This document shows, piece after piece, positions 1-7,184 of a stretch of DNA of 18,512 nucleotides (position 1 is the stretch's first letter; each line of letters opens with the position of its first letter). Position numbers and translations under genes: made by a program. The notes beneath the pieces are model-generated. The model made no database searches. It had not been told where the DNA came from and was given only the letters and a program-made list of their open reading frames with translations. This stretch comes from CBINFS01 sp966250015 (GTDB taxonomy: Bacteria; Bacteroidota; Rhodothermia; Rhodothermales; DASSAV01): positions 1-18,512 of the forward strand of contig CBINFS010000061.1 of assembly GCA_966250015.1 (NCBI GenBank), written 5' to 3'.

Positions 1-179
1 CGTTCGGCGTGTACCCGGGTAAACCCCGTGAACGAATCCCGTATTTCCTTGGCGACCTCATCTACGTGCGCCCCACAAGCGTAGGGGTCTGGAATCAAGA
101 GTCTCCTTCTCGAATTGAAGGTTTCCCTGTAGGCGAAAAGAAGGTATTCGGCCGGCTGTTGACACTTGCTACACTTCAT
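1..179 (-). CDS. Small CxxC-motif protein, 3' end cut by the window edge
   Basis: An open frame starts at the ATG whose complement is at 177-179 and runs off the left edge without a stop, giving 59 complete codons. The translation begins MKCSKCQQPAEYLLF and contains C3-x2-C6 and later C35-G-A-H38, a pattern typical of a small zinc-binding fold (two Cys, then Cys/His). An AGG about ten bases before the ATG is a weak ribosome site. The gene points the same way as nrfHA and begins about 235 bases after nrfA, so it could be read from the same transcript, but no functional link is visible. The family is not recognised. The frame is judged real because of its protein-like composition and paired CxxC and CGAH motifs; the opposite-strand frame over the same bases has no such motif. 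Confidence 0.6.
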   Translation of the reverse strand, partial: MKCSKCQQPAEYLLFAYRETFNSRRRLLIPDPYACGAHVDEVAKEIRDSFTGFTRVHAE

Positions 180-414
180 CGGACTACCTATGGAAGATGA
201 TCGGGTAAGGCTATGGTGGCACTGTCGTTGCGCTATCCAGTTTTTTGAAAAAATGCCAGAATCCAAAGGTAAGATAACCGGGCGCCGCCGGTTTGCAAGC
301 GCTACCGAACGTGCCTTTGGCAAGAAATCGTGAATAGGAAAACGGCGCTGCGAGGCCGTTGGGCTGGCCCTCTCTCGGCACGATGTAAACCGGGAAAAAC
401 ATAAGGTGTCCGGC

Positions 415-1866
415 TCAACGGGGCGTTACGAGCTGCGGCGGAGGCGAGCCAAGATCAGCGGATGCCTGCAGGGGAGCACCGTAAATCGCGGCCTGGCCAA
501 GCCGGGCTTCGTTGATGGCACGGCTCAGGATACGGACAGCCTCCTGATCCGCGTGGAATCCCATCGAGTTTTCGGCTTCGATAAAGTCCGTCAGGAACTG
601 GGCACGGCGTTGATACCGCTGGGCGATGGGTATGCGGGGGTTCGTCGAGTCAGCTTCGATGGTGAGGGCAATGGCGCGGGTCAGATCGAGTACGGCGTCG
701 ATCGCCATATTCCGCACCTGATAGGTCCGGTCCTGGATGCGGTGGACGCGCTCCCGGAGGTCGTCTTCGGACCACGGGTGGCACGTCTGGCAGGCATTGT
801 TGACGTTCAGCATGGGGCTGCGCACCCAGTGGTCGCTCACCTTCATGGCCCCTACCCGGATGTACGGCATGTGGCAGTCGGCGCACGCGACGCCACTCTG
901 CGCGTGGATGCCCTGGTTGTAGAGCTCGAATTCGGGGTGTTGCGCCTTGAGGGTCGGTGCGCCGCTGGTTCTGTGGACCCAATCCCTGAAGCCGGTTTCC
1001 TCATAATAAGCGAGGATGGAATCGGCGCGGAGGCCTTTCGACCAGGGGTAGACGAGCAGCTTTTCCGGTCCCTGGAAGTAGTACTCGACGTGGCACTGGC
1101 CGCACACGTAGGTGCGCATTTCGAGGCGCGATGCGTCGCGGTTGACGTCGTAATCCTCGATGCCCTCGAGCGCCTTGACCTGCTTGATGCCGTTCATGAA
1201 GGCGGGCCGCGTAACGCGGAGGGCCATCGTTTCAGGATCGTGGCAGTCAATACACGATACGGGGTGCTCGACGAGCTTGACTGCTTCGCTGTAGGGCATC
1301 TGGTTCATCCGCTCGAAGCCTGCCATGAGGTCGCCGTCGCCGAGCTGGATGTACGGGCCGTAGACCGACGCATGGCAGTGGAGGCACGTTCCGGGTTGAC
1401 TGGCCACGACCTGGCGCTTGGTAAACATCTGATCGACGAGCATGTAAGCGTGGCCGCGCTCCTCGCGGAAGTCCTCCGCAAACGCGTACCCGGCCCAGAA
1501 CTCACGAAGCCTCGGGTCCTCGACGAGCCTCGAAGTAGAGACTTCTTCACGAGGGTCAAGCTCGCTCGGCTGTTGCGGGAGCGCCTCGCTTCCACCGTAC
1601 CGCGTGCGGGTCATGTCCACCGTTCTGCGGTAGAGGTCGTACTGGACGGGGAAGTTTTCGCCCCAGGTGGCCGGATTGCTCGTGGTGTCGGTAAGCTGGA
1701 CGACGCGATAGAAGGGGTCCCTTCCCTCCCGCTGGCGTTCCATGATGTTCGTCAACAGAGCCAACACCCCGACGCAGGCCAGGGCGACCAGCACGATCAG
1801 TATCGGCCACCGGTAGCGCTGCCAGAAGGAGCGAGGCCGATCGGAAGCGGATTGATTTACTGCCAT
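415..1866 (-). CDS. nrfA: Ammonia-forming cytochrome c nitrite reductase, catalytic subunit NrfA (CXXCH-type active-site heme)
   Basis: NrfA carries out the six-electron reduction of nitrite to ammonium outside the cytoplasmic membrane. The 483-residue product has an N-terminal hydrophobic segment (about 20-40), an uncleaved anchor or signal, and exactly five haem motifs: CLHCH 161-165, CIDCH 205-209, CGQCH 255-259, CADCH 328-332 and CQTCH 359-363. Active-site landmarks align with the family: Arg137 in ERGHAYML, Tyr263 in CGQCHVEYYF and His310 in LKAQHPE. Glu261/Tyr262 and Lys307/Gln309 match the calcium-site residues of the E. coli enzyme. The oddity is the first motif: it is CXXCH, not the CXXCK that gives the lysine-ligated catalytic haem in E. 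coli. Such CXXCH NrfA proteins are known (for example in Campylobacter). The gene follows nrfH by 33 bases on the same strand, so the two form an operon. No clear terminator is seen after it. Confidence 0.95.
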   Translation of the reverse strand: MAVNQSASDRPRSFWQRYRWPILIVLVALACVGVLALLTNIMERQREGRDPFYRVVQLTDTTSNPATWGENFPVQYDLYRRTVDMTRTRYGGSEALPQQPSELDPREEVSTSRLVEDPRLREFWAGYAFAEDFREERGHAYMLVDQMFTKRQVVASQPGTCLHCHASVYGPYIQLGDGDLMAGFERMNQMPYSEAVKLVEHPVSCIDCHDPETMALRVTRPAFMNGIKQVKALEGIEDYDVNRDASRLEMRTYVCGQCHVEYYFQGPEKLLVYPWSKGLRADSILAYYEETGFRDWVHRTSGAPTLKAQHPEFELYNQGIHAQSGVACADCHMPYIRVGAMKVSDHWVRSPMLNVNNACQTCHPWSEDDLRERVHRIQDRTYQVRNMAIDAVLDLTRAIALTIEADSTNPRIPIAQRYQRRAQFLTDFIEAENSMGFHADQEAVRILSRAINEARLGQAAIYGAPLQASADLGSPPPQLVTPR

Positions 1867-1899
1867 ACCAGTCTACCAATTGATGAGGTTAGAAGCGTT

Positions 1900-2379
1900 T
1901 CAGCGGACCACATGTCCCACCGAATCGTGACAGCGCGTGCAGGTTACAGGTTCGGTTTTGGGGGCTTTTCGGTCTGCAAAACCGGTCAGGTGGAAACCCG
2001 GCGAGATCGCCGCGACGACGTCCTGATGACACTTGCGGCAGGCGTCTTCTGCGACTTCCAGGTTGTGCGGCTTTATCCGTAGGGGGTCGGGGAATTTGCC
2101 CGTCGTGAATGCGAAAGAGTGCCAGAAGCCGTTGGACGCCTTCGTCGCGTATTTACCGAAAAAATTAGCCGGTGTGTGGCAATCGTTACACACTGCGACC
2201 GCGCGGTGACTGCCCTTGAGCCACGAGTCGAAATGCCTGTTCATGATGTGGCAATTCGAACAGGCCGCCGGGTCGTCGGTCACGTAGGAATAGCCCTTTG
2301 CGTAGATGAAGGTGAAAGCCCCGATGCCTATAAAGAGGCCGAAAAGGACGGAGAAGATCAGGGCGTATCGGTCCGGCAT
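1900..2379 (-). CDS. nrfH: Cytochrome c nitrite reductase membrane subunit NrfH (tetrahaem quinol dehydrogenase)
   Basis: NrfH anchors NrfA to the membrane and passes electrons from menaquinol to it. The 159-residue product has one N-terminal membrane helix (about 7-27) and four haem motifs: CSNCH 40-44, CNDCH 64-68, CRKCH 114-118 and CTRCH 147-151. This layout and length fit the NapC/NirT family, NrfH branch. Met46 follows the first motif as CXXCHxM; in Desulfovibrio NrfH the equivalent Met is an axial ligand to haem 1. The start lacks a good Shine-Dalgarno site, but it directly precedes the membrane helix and gives the expected length. It is the first gene of the nrfHA operon. Its upstream region carries a hairpin (2434-2460) and two dyads (2493-2517 and 2581-2606) that may control it. 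Confidence 0.95.
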   Translation of the reverse strand: MPDRYALIFSVLFGLFIGIGAFTFIYAKGYSYVTDDPAACSNCHIMNRHFDSWLKGSHRAVAVCNDCHTPANFFGKYATKASNGFWHSFAFTTGKFPDPLRIKPHNLEVAEDACRKCHQDVVAAISPGFHLTGFADRKAPKTEPVTCTRCHDSVGHVVR

Positions 2380-2433
2380 AACGTTAACCCGGTTATGGCT
2401 TCAGGCAGCACCCTAAACTCGACTCGCGAAGAG

Positions 2434-2460
2434 CCCGGCAATAAGGTTATGCTTGCCGGG
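2434..2460 (-). promoter_or_regulatory. Stem-loop in the presumed nrfH leader
   Basis: CCCGGCAA (2434-2441) pairs perfectly with TTGCCGGG (2453-2460) across an 11-base loop, about 55 bases before the nrfH start. Neither side has a T-run, so it is not a normal intrinsic terminator. It would lie in the 5' leader if transcription starts upstream of it. The role is unknown. Confidence 0.4.
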
Positions 2461-2492
2461 CAGAGGTGCAAGTACCTTTTCCCGATTTTTGC

Positions 2493-2517
2493 GGTATTGA
2501 AGGAATGTTACAATACC
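2493..2517. promoter_or_regulatory. Candidate operator: 7-bp dyad with 11-base spacer upstream of nrfH
   Basis: GGTATTG (2493-2499) and CAATACC (2511-2517) are perfect inverted copies. The centre is about 126 bases upstream of nrfH. The size and symmetry suit a dimeric regulator. On the minus strand, a TTTG about 19 bases before TATTCGG lies just upstream (about 2525-2560) and could be a weak promoter that this dyad overlaps or follows. No known regulator consensus is matched. Confidence 0.3.
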
Positions 2518-2580
2518 CGTAAAGGCACTTCCGAATAGATTTGAAAAAAGGGCCGACAAAAAACGTTGGATTGATAGTGT

Positions 2581-2606
2581 GTTGTATAAAATATTTTTTA
2601 TACAAC
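2581..2606. promoter_or_regulatory. AT-rich perfect palindrome upstream of nrfHA
   Basis: GTTGTATAAAA (2581-2591) pairs exactly with TTTTATACAAC (2596-2606) around TATT. It sits about 200 bases upstream of nrfH and just beyond the terminator of the preceding gene. The TTG...CAA ends recall CRP/FNR-superfamily sites, which often control nrf genes, but the spacing and core are not the FNR consensus. It may bind an activator or simply be a DNA or RNA hairpin. Confidence 0.35.
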
Positions 2607-2632
2607 TTGCTTGATATCGCTTAGCCGATTGA

Positions 2633-2694
2633 GAAAGAAAAGCCTCTTCGACGGGGGTAAGTTGAATAAAATCCACCCCCCTGACGAAGAGGCT
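2633..2694 (-). terminator. Intrinsic terminator of the 99-residue unknown gene
   Basis: On the minus strand AGCCTCTTCG (2694-2685) pairs perfectly with CGAAGAGGCT (2650-2641). A second inner stem is formed by ACCCCC (2675-2680) and GGGGGT (2653-2658). The hairpin is followed on the minus strand by TTTTCTTTCTC. It lies 57 bases after the stop of the gene at 2752-3051, which it would terminate, insulating nrfHA downstream. Confidence 0.75.
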
Positions 2695-2751
2695 ATACAG
2701 AGTGCCTAATTAACGCTTTCCCGGTTACGACGAGATTCCTGGCGGTATTGC

Positions 2752-3051
2752 CTATTTGTTTGCTCTCATGATGAGCAAATCGTATAGGTTATCTTCTTTG
2801 TTGACTTTGGTAGATTCTACCTTCCAGCCTTCGCCGAAGATACTGGTGATCCGCTGACGAATCCCGGTTACTTCAGATACATTTACGTGCTCGACGATCA
2901 GGGCATTTCCTTCTTTTAATTCTGCAACTGCCTGAATGATCGCGTCAAATTTCGAGCCACGACTACGCCTTCTATTGAACTCACGCTGCGCCTCGTCAAC
3001 GCGAAACTCCTGAATCTTGAATTCGGATTCCGTTCTTCTTTTGCGTGCCAT
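2752..3051 (-). CDS. Hypothetical small basic protein, 99 residues
   Basis: The product begins MARKRRTESEFKIQEF. Residues 1-32 are highly charged and rich in Arg/Lys. Residues 33-99 look like a compact alpha/beta domain (SKFDAIIQAVAELKEGNALI, then a mixed segment ending LYDLLIMRANK). There is no signal peptide, membrane helix or cysteine motif, so it is probably cytoplasmic. The pattern of a helix, 'LKEGNALIVE' and a later 'IRQRI' helix resembles small DNA- or RNA-binding-like proteins, but I do not recognise the family. The gene stands alone, with its own strong terminator (2633-2694), between nrfHA and tRNA-Lys. Its codon choice is more AT-rich than the neighbouring genes. It is accepted as real because of its ATG start, coherent protein composition and well-placed terminator. 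Confidence 0.75.
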   Translation of the reverse strand: MARKRRTESEFKIQEFRVDEAQREFNRRRSRGSKFDAIIQAVAELKEGNALIVEHVNVSEVTGIRQRITSIFGEGWKVESTKVNKEDNLYDLLIMRANK

Positions 3052-3274
3052 ATTGATATTATCGATTGATTGAGCGGAAAATACACCGAATAAATATAGG
3101 AATTAATTTGTGAATTACGCGTACTAGACAAACAATTCTATTGAAATGCTATTGTAACGGATCGTCTATCAACGGTGCCATGATTCATTGTGGCCGGATA
3201 TTGTAAAAAAAGGGTTTGGTTGGGACGTTGCGATATTACCCTCTGCATGCCGTTTTGCAAGCAATTGAAGTGGT

Positions 3275-3316
3275 AAAAAACAAAAAGGCCCGGAGTCGAT
3301 GTGCTATCGACCCGGG
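3275..3316 (-). terminator. Intrinsic terminator of the tRNA-Lys transcript
   Basis: On the minus strand CCCGG-GTCGAT (3316-3306) pairs with ATCGAC-T-CCGGG (3300-3289, one bulged base) around a 5-base loop. CCTTTTTGTTTTTT follows (3288-3275). It starts 11 bases after the tRNA 3' end. Confidence 0.85.
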
Positions 3317-3326
3317 TCTTCTGTTG

Positions 3327-3399
3327 TGATCCCGGAAGGACTCGAACCTTCGACCCTCTGATTAAAAGTCAGATGCTCTACCTGCTGAGCTACGGGATC
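3327..3399 (-). tRNA. tRNA-Lys (anticodon TTT)
   Basis: The minus strand from 3399 to 3327 folds as a complete 73-base tRNA. It has acceptor stem GATCCCG/CGGGATC plus discriminator A, D-arm GCTC-AGCAGGTA-GAGC, anticodon arm TCTGA-CTTTTAA-TCAGA with TTT as anticodon, variable GGGTC and T-arm GAAGG-TTCGAGT-CCTTC. The terminal CCA is not encoded (ACAAC follows), so it must be added after transcription. A single tRNA is present, with its own candidate promoter (3443-3473) and terminator (3275-3316), so it is probably a one-gene transcript. Confidence 0.97.
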
Positions 3400-3442
3400 G
3401 GTGTCGGGCATCACCGTTTGTCCGGTGAAAAACCATAGACAA

Positions 3443-3473
3443 CTAAAATAGCAAATTTTCGAGGCAGGGGCAA
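3443..3473 (-). promoter_or_regulatory. Candidate Bacteroidota-type promoter for tRNA-Lys
   Basis: On the minus strand TTG (3473-3471) is followed after 20 bases by TATTTTAG (3450-3443), one base from the TAnnTTTG consensus of the Bacteroidota primary sigma factor. It lies 43 bases upstream of the tRNA 5' end. A short CACCG/CGGTG hairpin lies between the two. The match is short, so chance is possible. Confidence 0.4.
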
Positions 3474-3536
3474 CCTTTGCTTGCCGAAAGGGGCACGCGT
3501 TACGTCATGCAAACACCTGTGAGTGCCATCCAGGCT

Positions 3537-3569
3537 AAGCTGAATGGTCCGCTATTGCCCATTCAGCTT
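3537..3569 (-). terminator. Hairpin after the TonB-receptor/PepSY operon, possible terminator
   Basis: AAGCTGAATGG (3537-3547) and CCATTCAGCTT (3559-3569) form a perfect 11-bp stem with an 11-base loop, starting 9 bases after the stop of the PepSY gene. No real T-run follows on the minus strand, so it may act only as a 3' stabilising hairpin or a weak terminator. Confidence 0.5.
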
Positions 3570-3578
3570 TAACCGGCT

Positions 3579-4796
3579 TCAGACTTCGAGGTTTGCGTTA
3601 ATTCGTTCGCGGACGCGGTGGGTGCGGAAATGTGCCGACCGGACCGGGTGTGTTCTGCGTTTGCGCCAGCTTCGGAAGCGGCGCAGGGAGAGCGACAGAC
3701 CGGTCCAGACCAGCACCGTGGCCCCCAGGCTGACGATTCCGGCGACGGTTTGCCCGAACAGCCCGAGGACCTCGCCGGTGTGAGTGAATCGAAGGATGGA
3801 CCGCAGGCGCTGCCCTCTTGACCCCGCCTCGAAGGGTACCCATTCACCCTCTTGCCCAGTCGCCGGATCCAGTAGAAGCCGCGCCCGCTTTTGCGGCTGC
3901 CCTCCGGTCCCGCTGTCGATGTTGAACGTGACCGGTTTATCTTCCGGCAAGGGTAAGGAGAGTGTGATCCTTTGCCAGTCCGGTACACGGTTCTCGGCAA
4001 GGTGCAGGAGCTCGTCAACACCGGTCAGATCGAAATACACCGCTTCGCCGGTCTGACCCTGGCTGGCGCCGGGACGAGGGCCGCCCGGTCCTCGTCGTGC
4101 CGGGGCTTCCTCACCAAAGATCCGGTACACGAGGTCGCTTGCCCAGGGGTAGGAGATCACCACGCCGGAGAGAACAACGGCAAAGAGTGGGACCAGCGAC
4201 CAGAAGCCGATCACGTTGTGCCAGTTGAAGTCGCGCGCTTTTGGCGAACGATTCCGGCGGAAAAAGATGATGTGCCGGACAGCCCTGCGCGACCAGTTAC
4301 GAGGCCACCAGAGATAGAACCCGCTCAATACCAGAAAGAGGAATCCGAGGTTTGCCGCCCCCGTTATGGCGCGGCCAACTGCCCGGTTGTCGCCCGACGC
4401 GGCCAGCCAGCGGTGCAGGTCGGTGACGAATCGGAAAAACGTTCGGATCCCTTGCGAGCCCTCGCCCAGCACCACGCCCGTATAGGCGTTTACGAACACC
4501 GTCTGTTCACGCCCAAAAGCTACCTCGACCGGAGCTACCGGGTCCGAATGCCAGGTGATGGCCGTGGGTGTGCCGGGAAAGACCTCCTGGACGTTTCTCA
4601 GGAGCAGGTTCGCTTCCAGCCAGCGTGCACCCGGCTCGTGGGGAGCGCCGTCGAGCCCTCGCGTGTCGGCCCAGGCGATCATCTGCCGCTCGTAGGTAAG
4701 CAACACACCCGTGGCGGACATGATCAGGATGACGACGGCTGCCGTTACGCCGACGAGAAGGTGGCACCAGAAAATGAACTTACGAACGTACTTCAC
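3579..4796 (-). CDS. PepSY-associated membrane protein (putative iron-chelate reductase)
   Basis: The 405-residue product matches the PepSY_TM family. There is a first membrane helix at about 8-34 (FWCHLLVGVTAAVVILIMSA), a periplasmic PepSY-type segment (about 60-115), then 'FVTDLHRWL' and a helix ending GFYLWWPRNW. After that comes 'FNWHNVIGFW' with another helix (VISYPW), a second periplasmic segment (about 235-345), and a last helix beginning near THTGEVLGLF. The conserved His residues (H12, LHRW, NWH, THTG) are those thought to bind haem in this family. Members near siderophore receptors are linked to reductive iron release in the periplasm. Here the gene starts 49 bases after the TonB receptor on the same strand, supporting a shared operon and iron-uptake role. 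The C-terminus is very Arg-rich and probably cytoplasmic. The substrate cannot be read from the sequence. Confidence 0.88.
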   Translation of the reverse strand: MKYVRKFIFWCHLLVGVTAAVVILIMSATGVLLTYERQMIAWADTRGLDGAPHEPGARWLEANLLLRNVQEVFPGTPTAITWHSDPVAPVEVAFGREQTVFVNAYTGVVLGEGSQGIRTFFRFVTDLHRWLAASGDNRAVGRAITGAANLGFLFLVLSGFYLWWPRNWSRRAVRHIIFFRRNRSPKARDFNWHNVIGFWSLVPLFAVVLSGVVISYPWASDLVYRIFGEEAPARRGPGGPRPGASQGQTGEAVYFDLTGVDELLHLAENRVPDWQRITLSLPLPEDKPVTFNIDSGTGGQPQKRARLLLDPATGQEGEWVPFEAGSRGQRLRSILRFTHTGEVLGLFGQTVAGIVSLGATVLVWTGLSLSLRRFRSWRKRRTHPVRSAHFRTHRVRERINANLEV

Positions 4797-4845
4797 AGGC
4801 CTCCGTCACCGTTTCTTACGCCGTTGAGAAAATCCTTCTGCCGGT

Positions 4846-7071
4846 TCAGAACTGCACATTGACGGACAGCCAGAGGCGGCGGCCCTCCTGGTGATTGTTG
4901 TACAGGTTCGTGTACATGATCCCCGTCGGGTTGTCGTCGGTGGGAGTACCCTGATAGGCCACGTACTCCAGGAAGTCCGTGTTCAGCAGGTTATAGACGG
5001 TGGCGTTGACGGTGACGTTGGTGGTGACGGCGTACCCTGCGCCCAGGTGGAGCAACCCGTATGCCTCGTAATACTTTGGCATGTTTGGGCTTGCATTCCG
5101 GCTGTTCGTCGTGAACCGGGTTCGCCTGCTCCTGTACTCGCCGCGGAGCCAGCCGTTCAGCCGTCCGGCCGGCTGAACGCGAAGGCTGGCGTTGAGCATG
5201 TGCTTCGGCGTATTCACGAGCGGCAGGCCTTCGTTCTCGCCGCTGAGCTGCCTGCTATAGGTATAGGTATGATTGGCTGCCACCGACCAGATTTTCAGGA
5301 AAGGCACACGGATGCTGGTCTCGACGCCGCGGGTGACCGCCTCGTCCACGTTGACGCGCTGGCTGAAGCTCTCCTGCGTGGGGAAGTCGCCGTAGTTGAC
5401 GCAGCCTGGCAGATTCGGGGCACCCTCGAACGTGCAGTTGGGGATCGGGGTGCCGGCCGTGATTTTGTCGTCGAACTGGTTGTTGAAGAGGGTCACGCCG
5501 GCGCTCAGGCCAGTCTGCGCCGTGTAGTAGGCGCTGATTTCGGTGCTCGTGCTCGTTTCGGGCCGCAGGCCAGGGCTTCCGATGGTGGCAATCCTGCCCT
5601 GTCCGGTGAAGCCGATGATGCCGTCGACGAGCTGTTCGACGCTTGGCGTCTTGTATCCCCGGCTGACGCCGCCTTTCAGGGTCAGCGACGGCGTCGTGTT
5701 CCAGACCAGGTAGGCGCGCGGGCTGACGTGGCCTCCGAAAGCGGAGTGGTCGTCACGGCGTAAGCCGAGGGTCAGGGCCACGTCGCTCAAAAGGCGCCAC
5801 TCGTCCTCCGCAAAAACGGACCACTGGGCGTGCTCGAACGGTTCCAATGCTACGCCGTCGATCATGCGGGCGTCCCAGATCTGCCCACCGATGGAGAAGA
5901 CGTGGTTGCTCAAGTGGGAAGTCAGCTTGGTATCGAAGACCGTATTGGTCGACTCGAGCGTCCGCGGCGCGCCGGCGGGCTTATCGGGGATGCCGCTTCC
6001 CGGAGGGCCGCCTGGCGTACCCGGAGGCAGTGTGCGGCCGAGCGTCTCTGTCTTATTGCGCATGAGGCTCGACTGGAGCACACCGCTCCGGTGGCGCCAC
6101 GTATGCGCCAGGGTAACCTGATCGCGGTTGAACCTGAGCTCCGGTCCGTAGCCGTTGAACGTCGGCGGGTCCTGGTCCGGGCGGTCGAGCGTCCCGAGCT
6201 GGGCCTCCGAGTTGTCGTAGACTTGCCGAGCTATCTCCGCATCGATCCAGAGGTCGTGATTGCCGGTGGGGGTGAAAGTGATTCGGCCGCCGACCGTGTA
6301 GATGTCGGCCTGCACCGGGCTCGGGCCTCGCCTGCTGATCGTCGTGTTTTCGCCGAAAACGCCGGTTGGGGATAGCTCAGAGGGGTTCCGGTGTAGCAGG
6401 CTGCCGCGAAGCGATACGCCCAGGTAATTGTTTACCAGCGGGCCGGTAAGGGTCGCACTGCTCGCGTAGGTGTTACCGAAATCCGTCTCCTGTTGCACGG
6501 TGGCATTTGTCGTCAGCGAACCCGTCCACTCGTAGCCGACTTTTTTCGTGATAATGTTGATCACGCCTCCCATGGCGTCGGAGCCGTACAGCGTCGACAT
6601 GGGACCGCGAATGATCTCGACGCGCTCGATTGCCGCCACCGGGGGCAGGAAGCTGGTCGAGGTTTCGCTGAAACCATTCGGGGTGATGTTGCCCGCGGTA
6701 TTCTGGCGCCTGCCGTCAATCAGGACGAGTGTATAATCACTCGGCATACCCCTCATGGAGATGTTGAGTCCGCCCGTTTTGCCGACGTTGTCGCCCACGT
6801 CCACGCCCTCCACGTCGACCAGCAATTCGGCAAGGCTGTTGGTACGTTTTTGCTGGATCTGTACGGCAGGCAGGATGGTGATTGAAGCCGGGGCGTTTTT
6901 TATCTCCTGCTCGAAGCCCGATGCCGTGACGACGATCTCATCGAGCTCACCTTCCATGGGCTCGGTGCTCTGGGCAAAAACGAGTCCGGAAGGATAAAGC
7001 AGCACGGATAGCACGATCACGAAAAGGAAACGCCCGGTAGCGACGCCAGCGAGAGCGGAGTTGACAGCCAT
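4846..7071 (-). CDS. TonB-dependent outer-membrane receptor (FepA/CirA-like, probable siderophore receptor)
   Basis: The 741-residue product has an N-terminal signal peptide (hydrophobic stretch about 14-31, cleavage near VFAQS) and a TonB-box-like DEIVVTAS. The plug domain (about 45-175) carries 'NISMRGMPSDYTLVLIDGRR' and ends GSDAMGGVINIITKK. A 22-strand-type barrel follows, ending in an aromatic residue (VNVQF). Two Cys in one predicted extracellular loop (NCTFEGAPNLPGC) could form a disulfide. The features fit the FepA/CirA/BtuB branch rather than the SusC type with its extra N-terminal domain. It is the first gene of a likely two-gene operon with the PepSY protein. AGGAA about eight bases upstream supports the ATG. 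A 21-base near-palindrome at 7144-7164 lies about 75 bases upstream and suggests metal-responsive control. The ligand is inferred as an iron chelate from context only. Confidence 0.92.
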   Translation of the reverse strand: MAVNSALAGVATGRFLFVIVLSVLLYPSGLVFAQSTEPMEGELDEIVVTASGFEQEIKNAPASITILPAVQIQQKRTNSLAELLVDVEGVDVGDNVGKTGGLNISMRGMPSDYTLVLIDGRRQNTAGNITPNGFSETSTSFLPPVAAIERVEIIRGPMSTLYGSDAMGGVINIITKKVGYEWTGSLTTNATVQQETDFGNTYASSATLTGPLVNNYLGVSLRGSLLHRNPSELSPTGVFGENTTISRRGPSPVQADIYTVGGRITFTPTGNHDLWIDAEIARQVYDNSEAQLGTLDRPDQDPPTFNGYGPELRFNRDQVTLAHTWRHRSGVLQSSLMRNKTETLGRTLPPGTPGGPPGSGIPDKPAGAPRTLESTNTVFDTKLTSHLSNHVFSIGGQIWDARMIDGVALEPFEHAQWSVFAEDEWRLLSDVALTLGLRRDDHSAFGGHVSPRAYLVWNTTPSLTLKGGVSRGYKTPSVEQLVDGIIGFTGQGRIATIGSPGLRPETSTSTEISAYYTAQTGLSAGVTLFNNQFDDKITAGTPIPNCTFEGAPNLPGCVNYGDFPTQESFSQRVNVDEAVTRGVETSIRVPFLKIWSVAANHTYTYSRQLSGENEGLPLVNTPKHMLNASLRVQPAGRLNGWLRGEYRSRRTRFTTNSRNASPNMPKYYEAYGLLHLGAGYAVTTNVTVNATVYNLLNTDFLEYVAYQGTPTDDNPTGIMYTNLYNNHQEGRRLWLSVNVQF

Positions 7072-7143
7072 AGTGATTCCTGGGAATGGAGCTAAAAAGG
7101 GGCCGGTTGCCGAATCGTTTATTGGAGAGGGGCTTTTTAACCT

Positions 7144-7184
7144 AATTTAGACTAAATCTAATTTGTGATGGGAATGGCGTGCAA
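7144..7184 (-). promoter_or_regulatory. Candidate metal-responsive operator and overlapping promoter of the TonB receptor
   Basis: AATTTAGA (7144-7151) and TCTAATTT (7157-7164) are inverted copies with one mismatch around a 5-base centre. The core TTAGA/TCTAA is perfect. AT-rich dyads with TAGA/TCTA arms resemble Fur, Irr or DtxR-type iron boxes. On the minus strand TAGATTTA (7160-7153), one base from TAnnTTTG, lies 21 bases after a TTG (7184-7182), so a promoter would overlap the dyad, as expected for repression by a metal-loaded regulator. Which regulator family binds cannot be decided. Confidence 0.5.

Noticed and set aside
211..402. 63-codon minus-strand frame just after nrfA
   Set aside because: No ribosome site, no motif and poor composition; it probably is the untranslated 3' region of nrfA.
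406..2082. Plus-strand open frame of 558 codons
   Set aside because: It is the complement of nrfA and the end of nrfH; nrfHA have all haem motifs and this frame has no recognisable domain.
2413..2676. 87-codon minus-strand frame upstream of nrfH
   Set aside because: Its GTG start lies inside the terminator of the preceding gene, and the frame covers the dyads and leader of nrfH.
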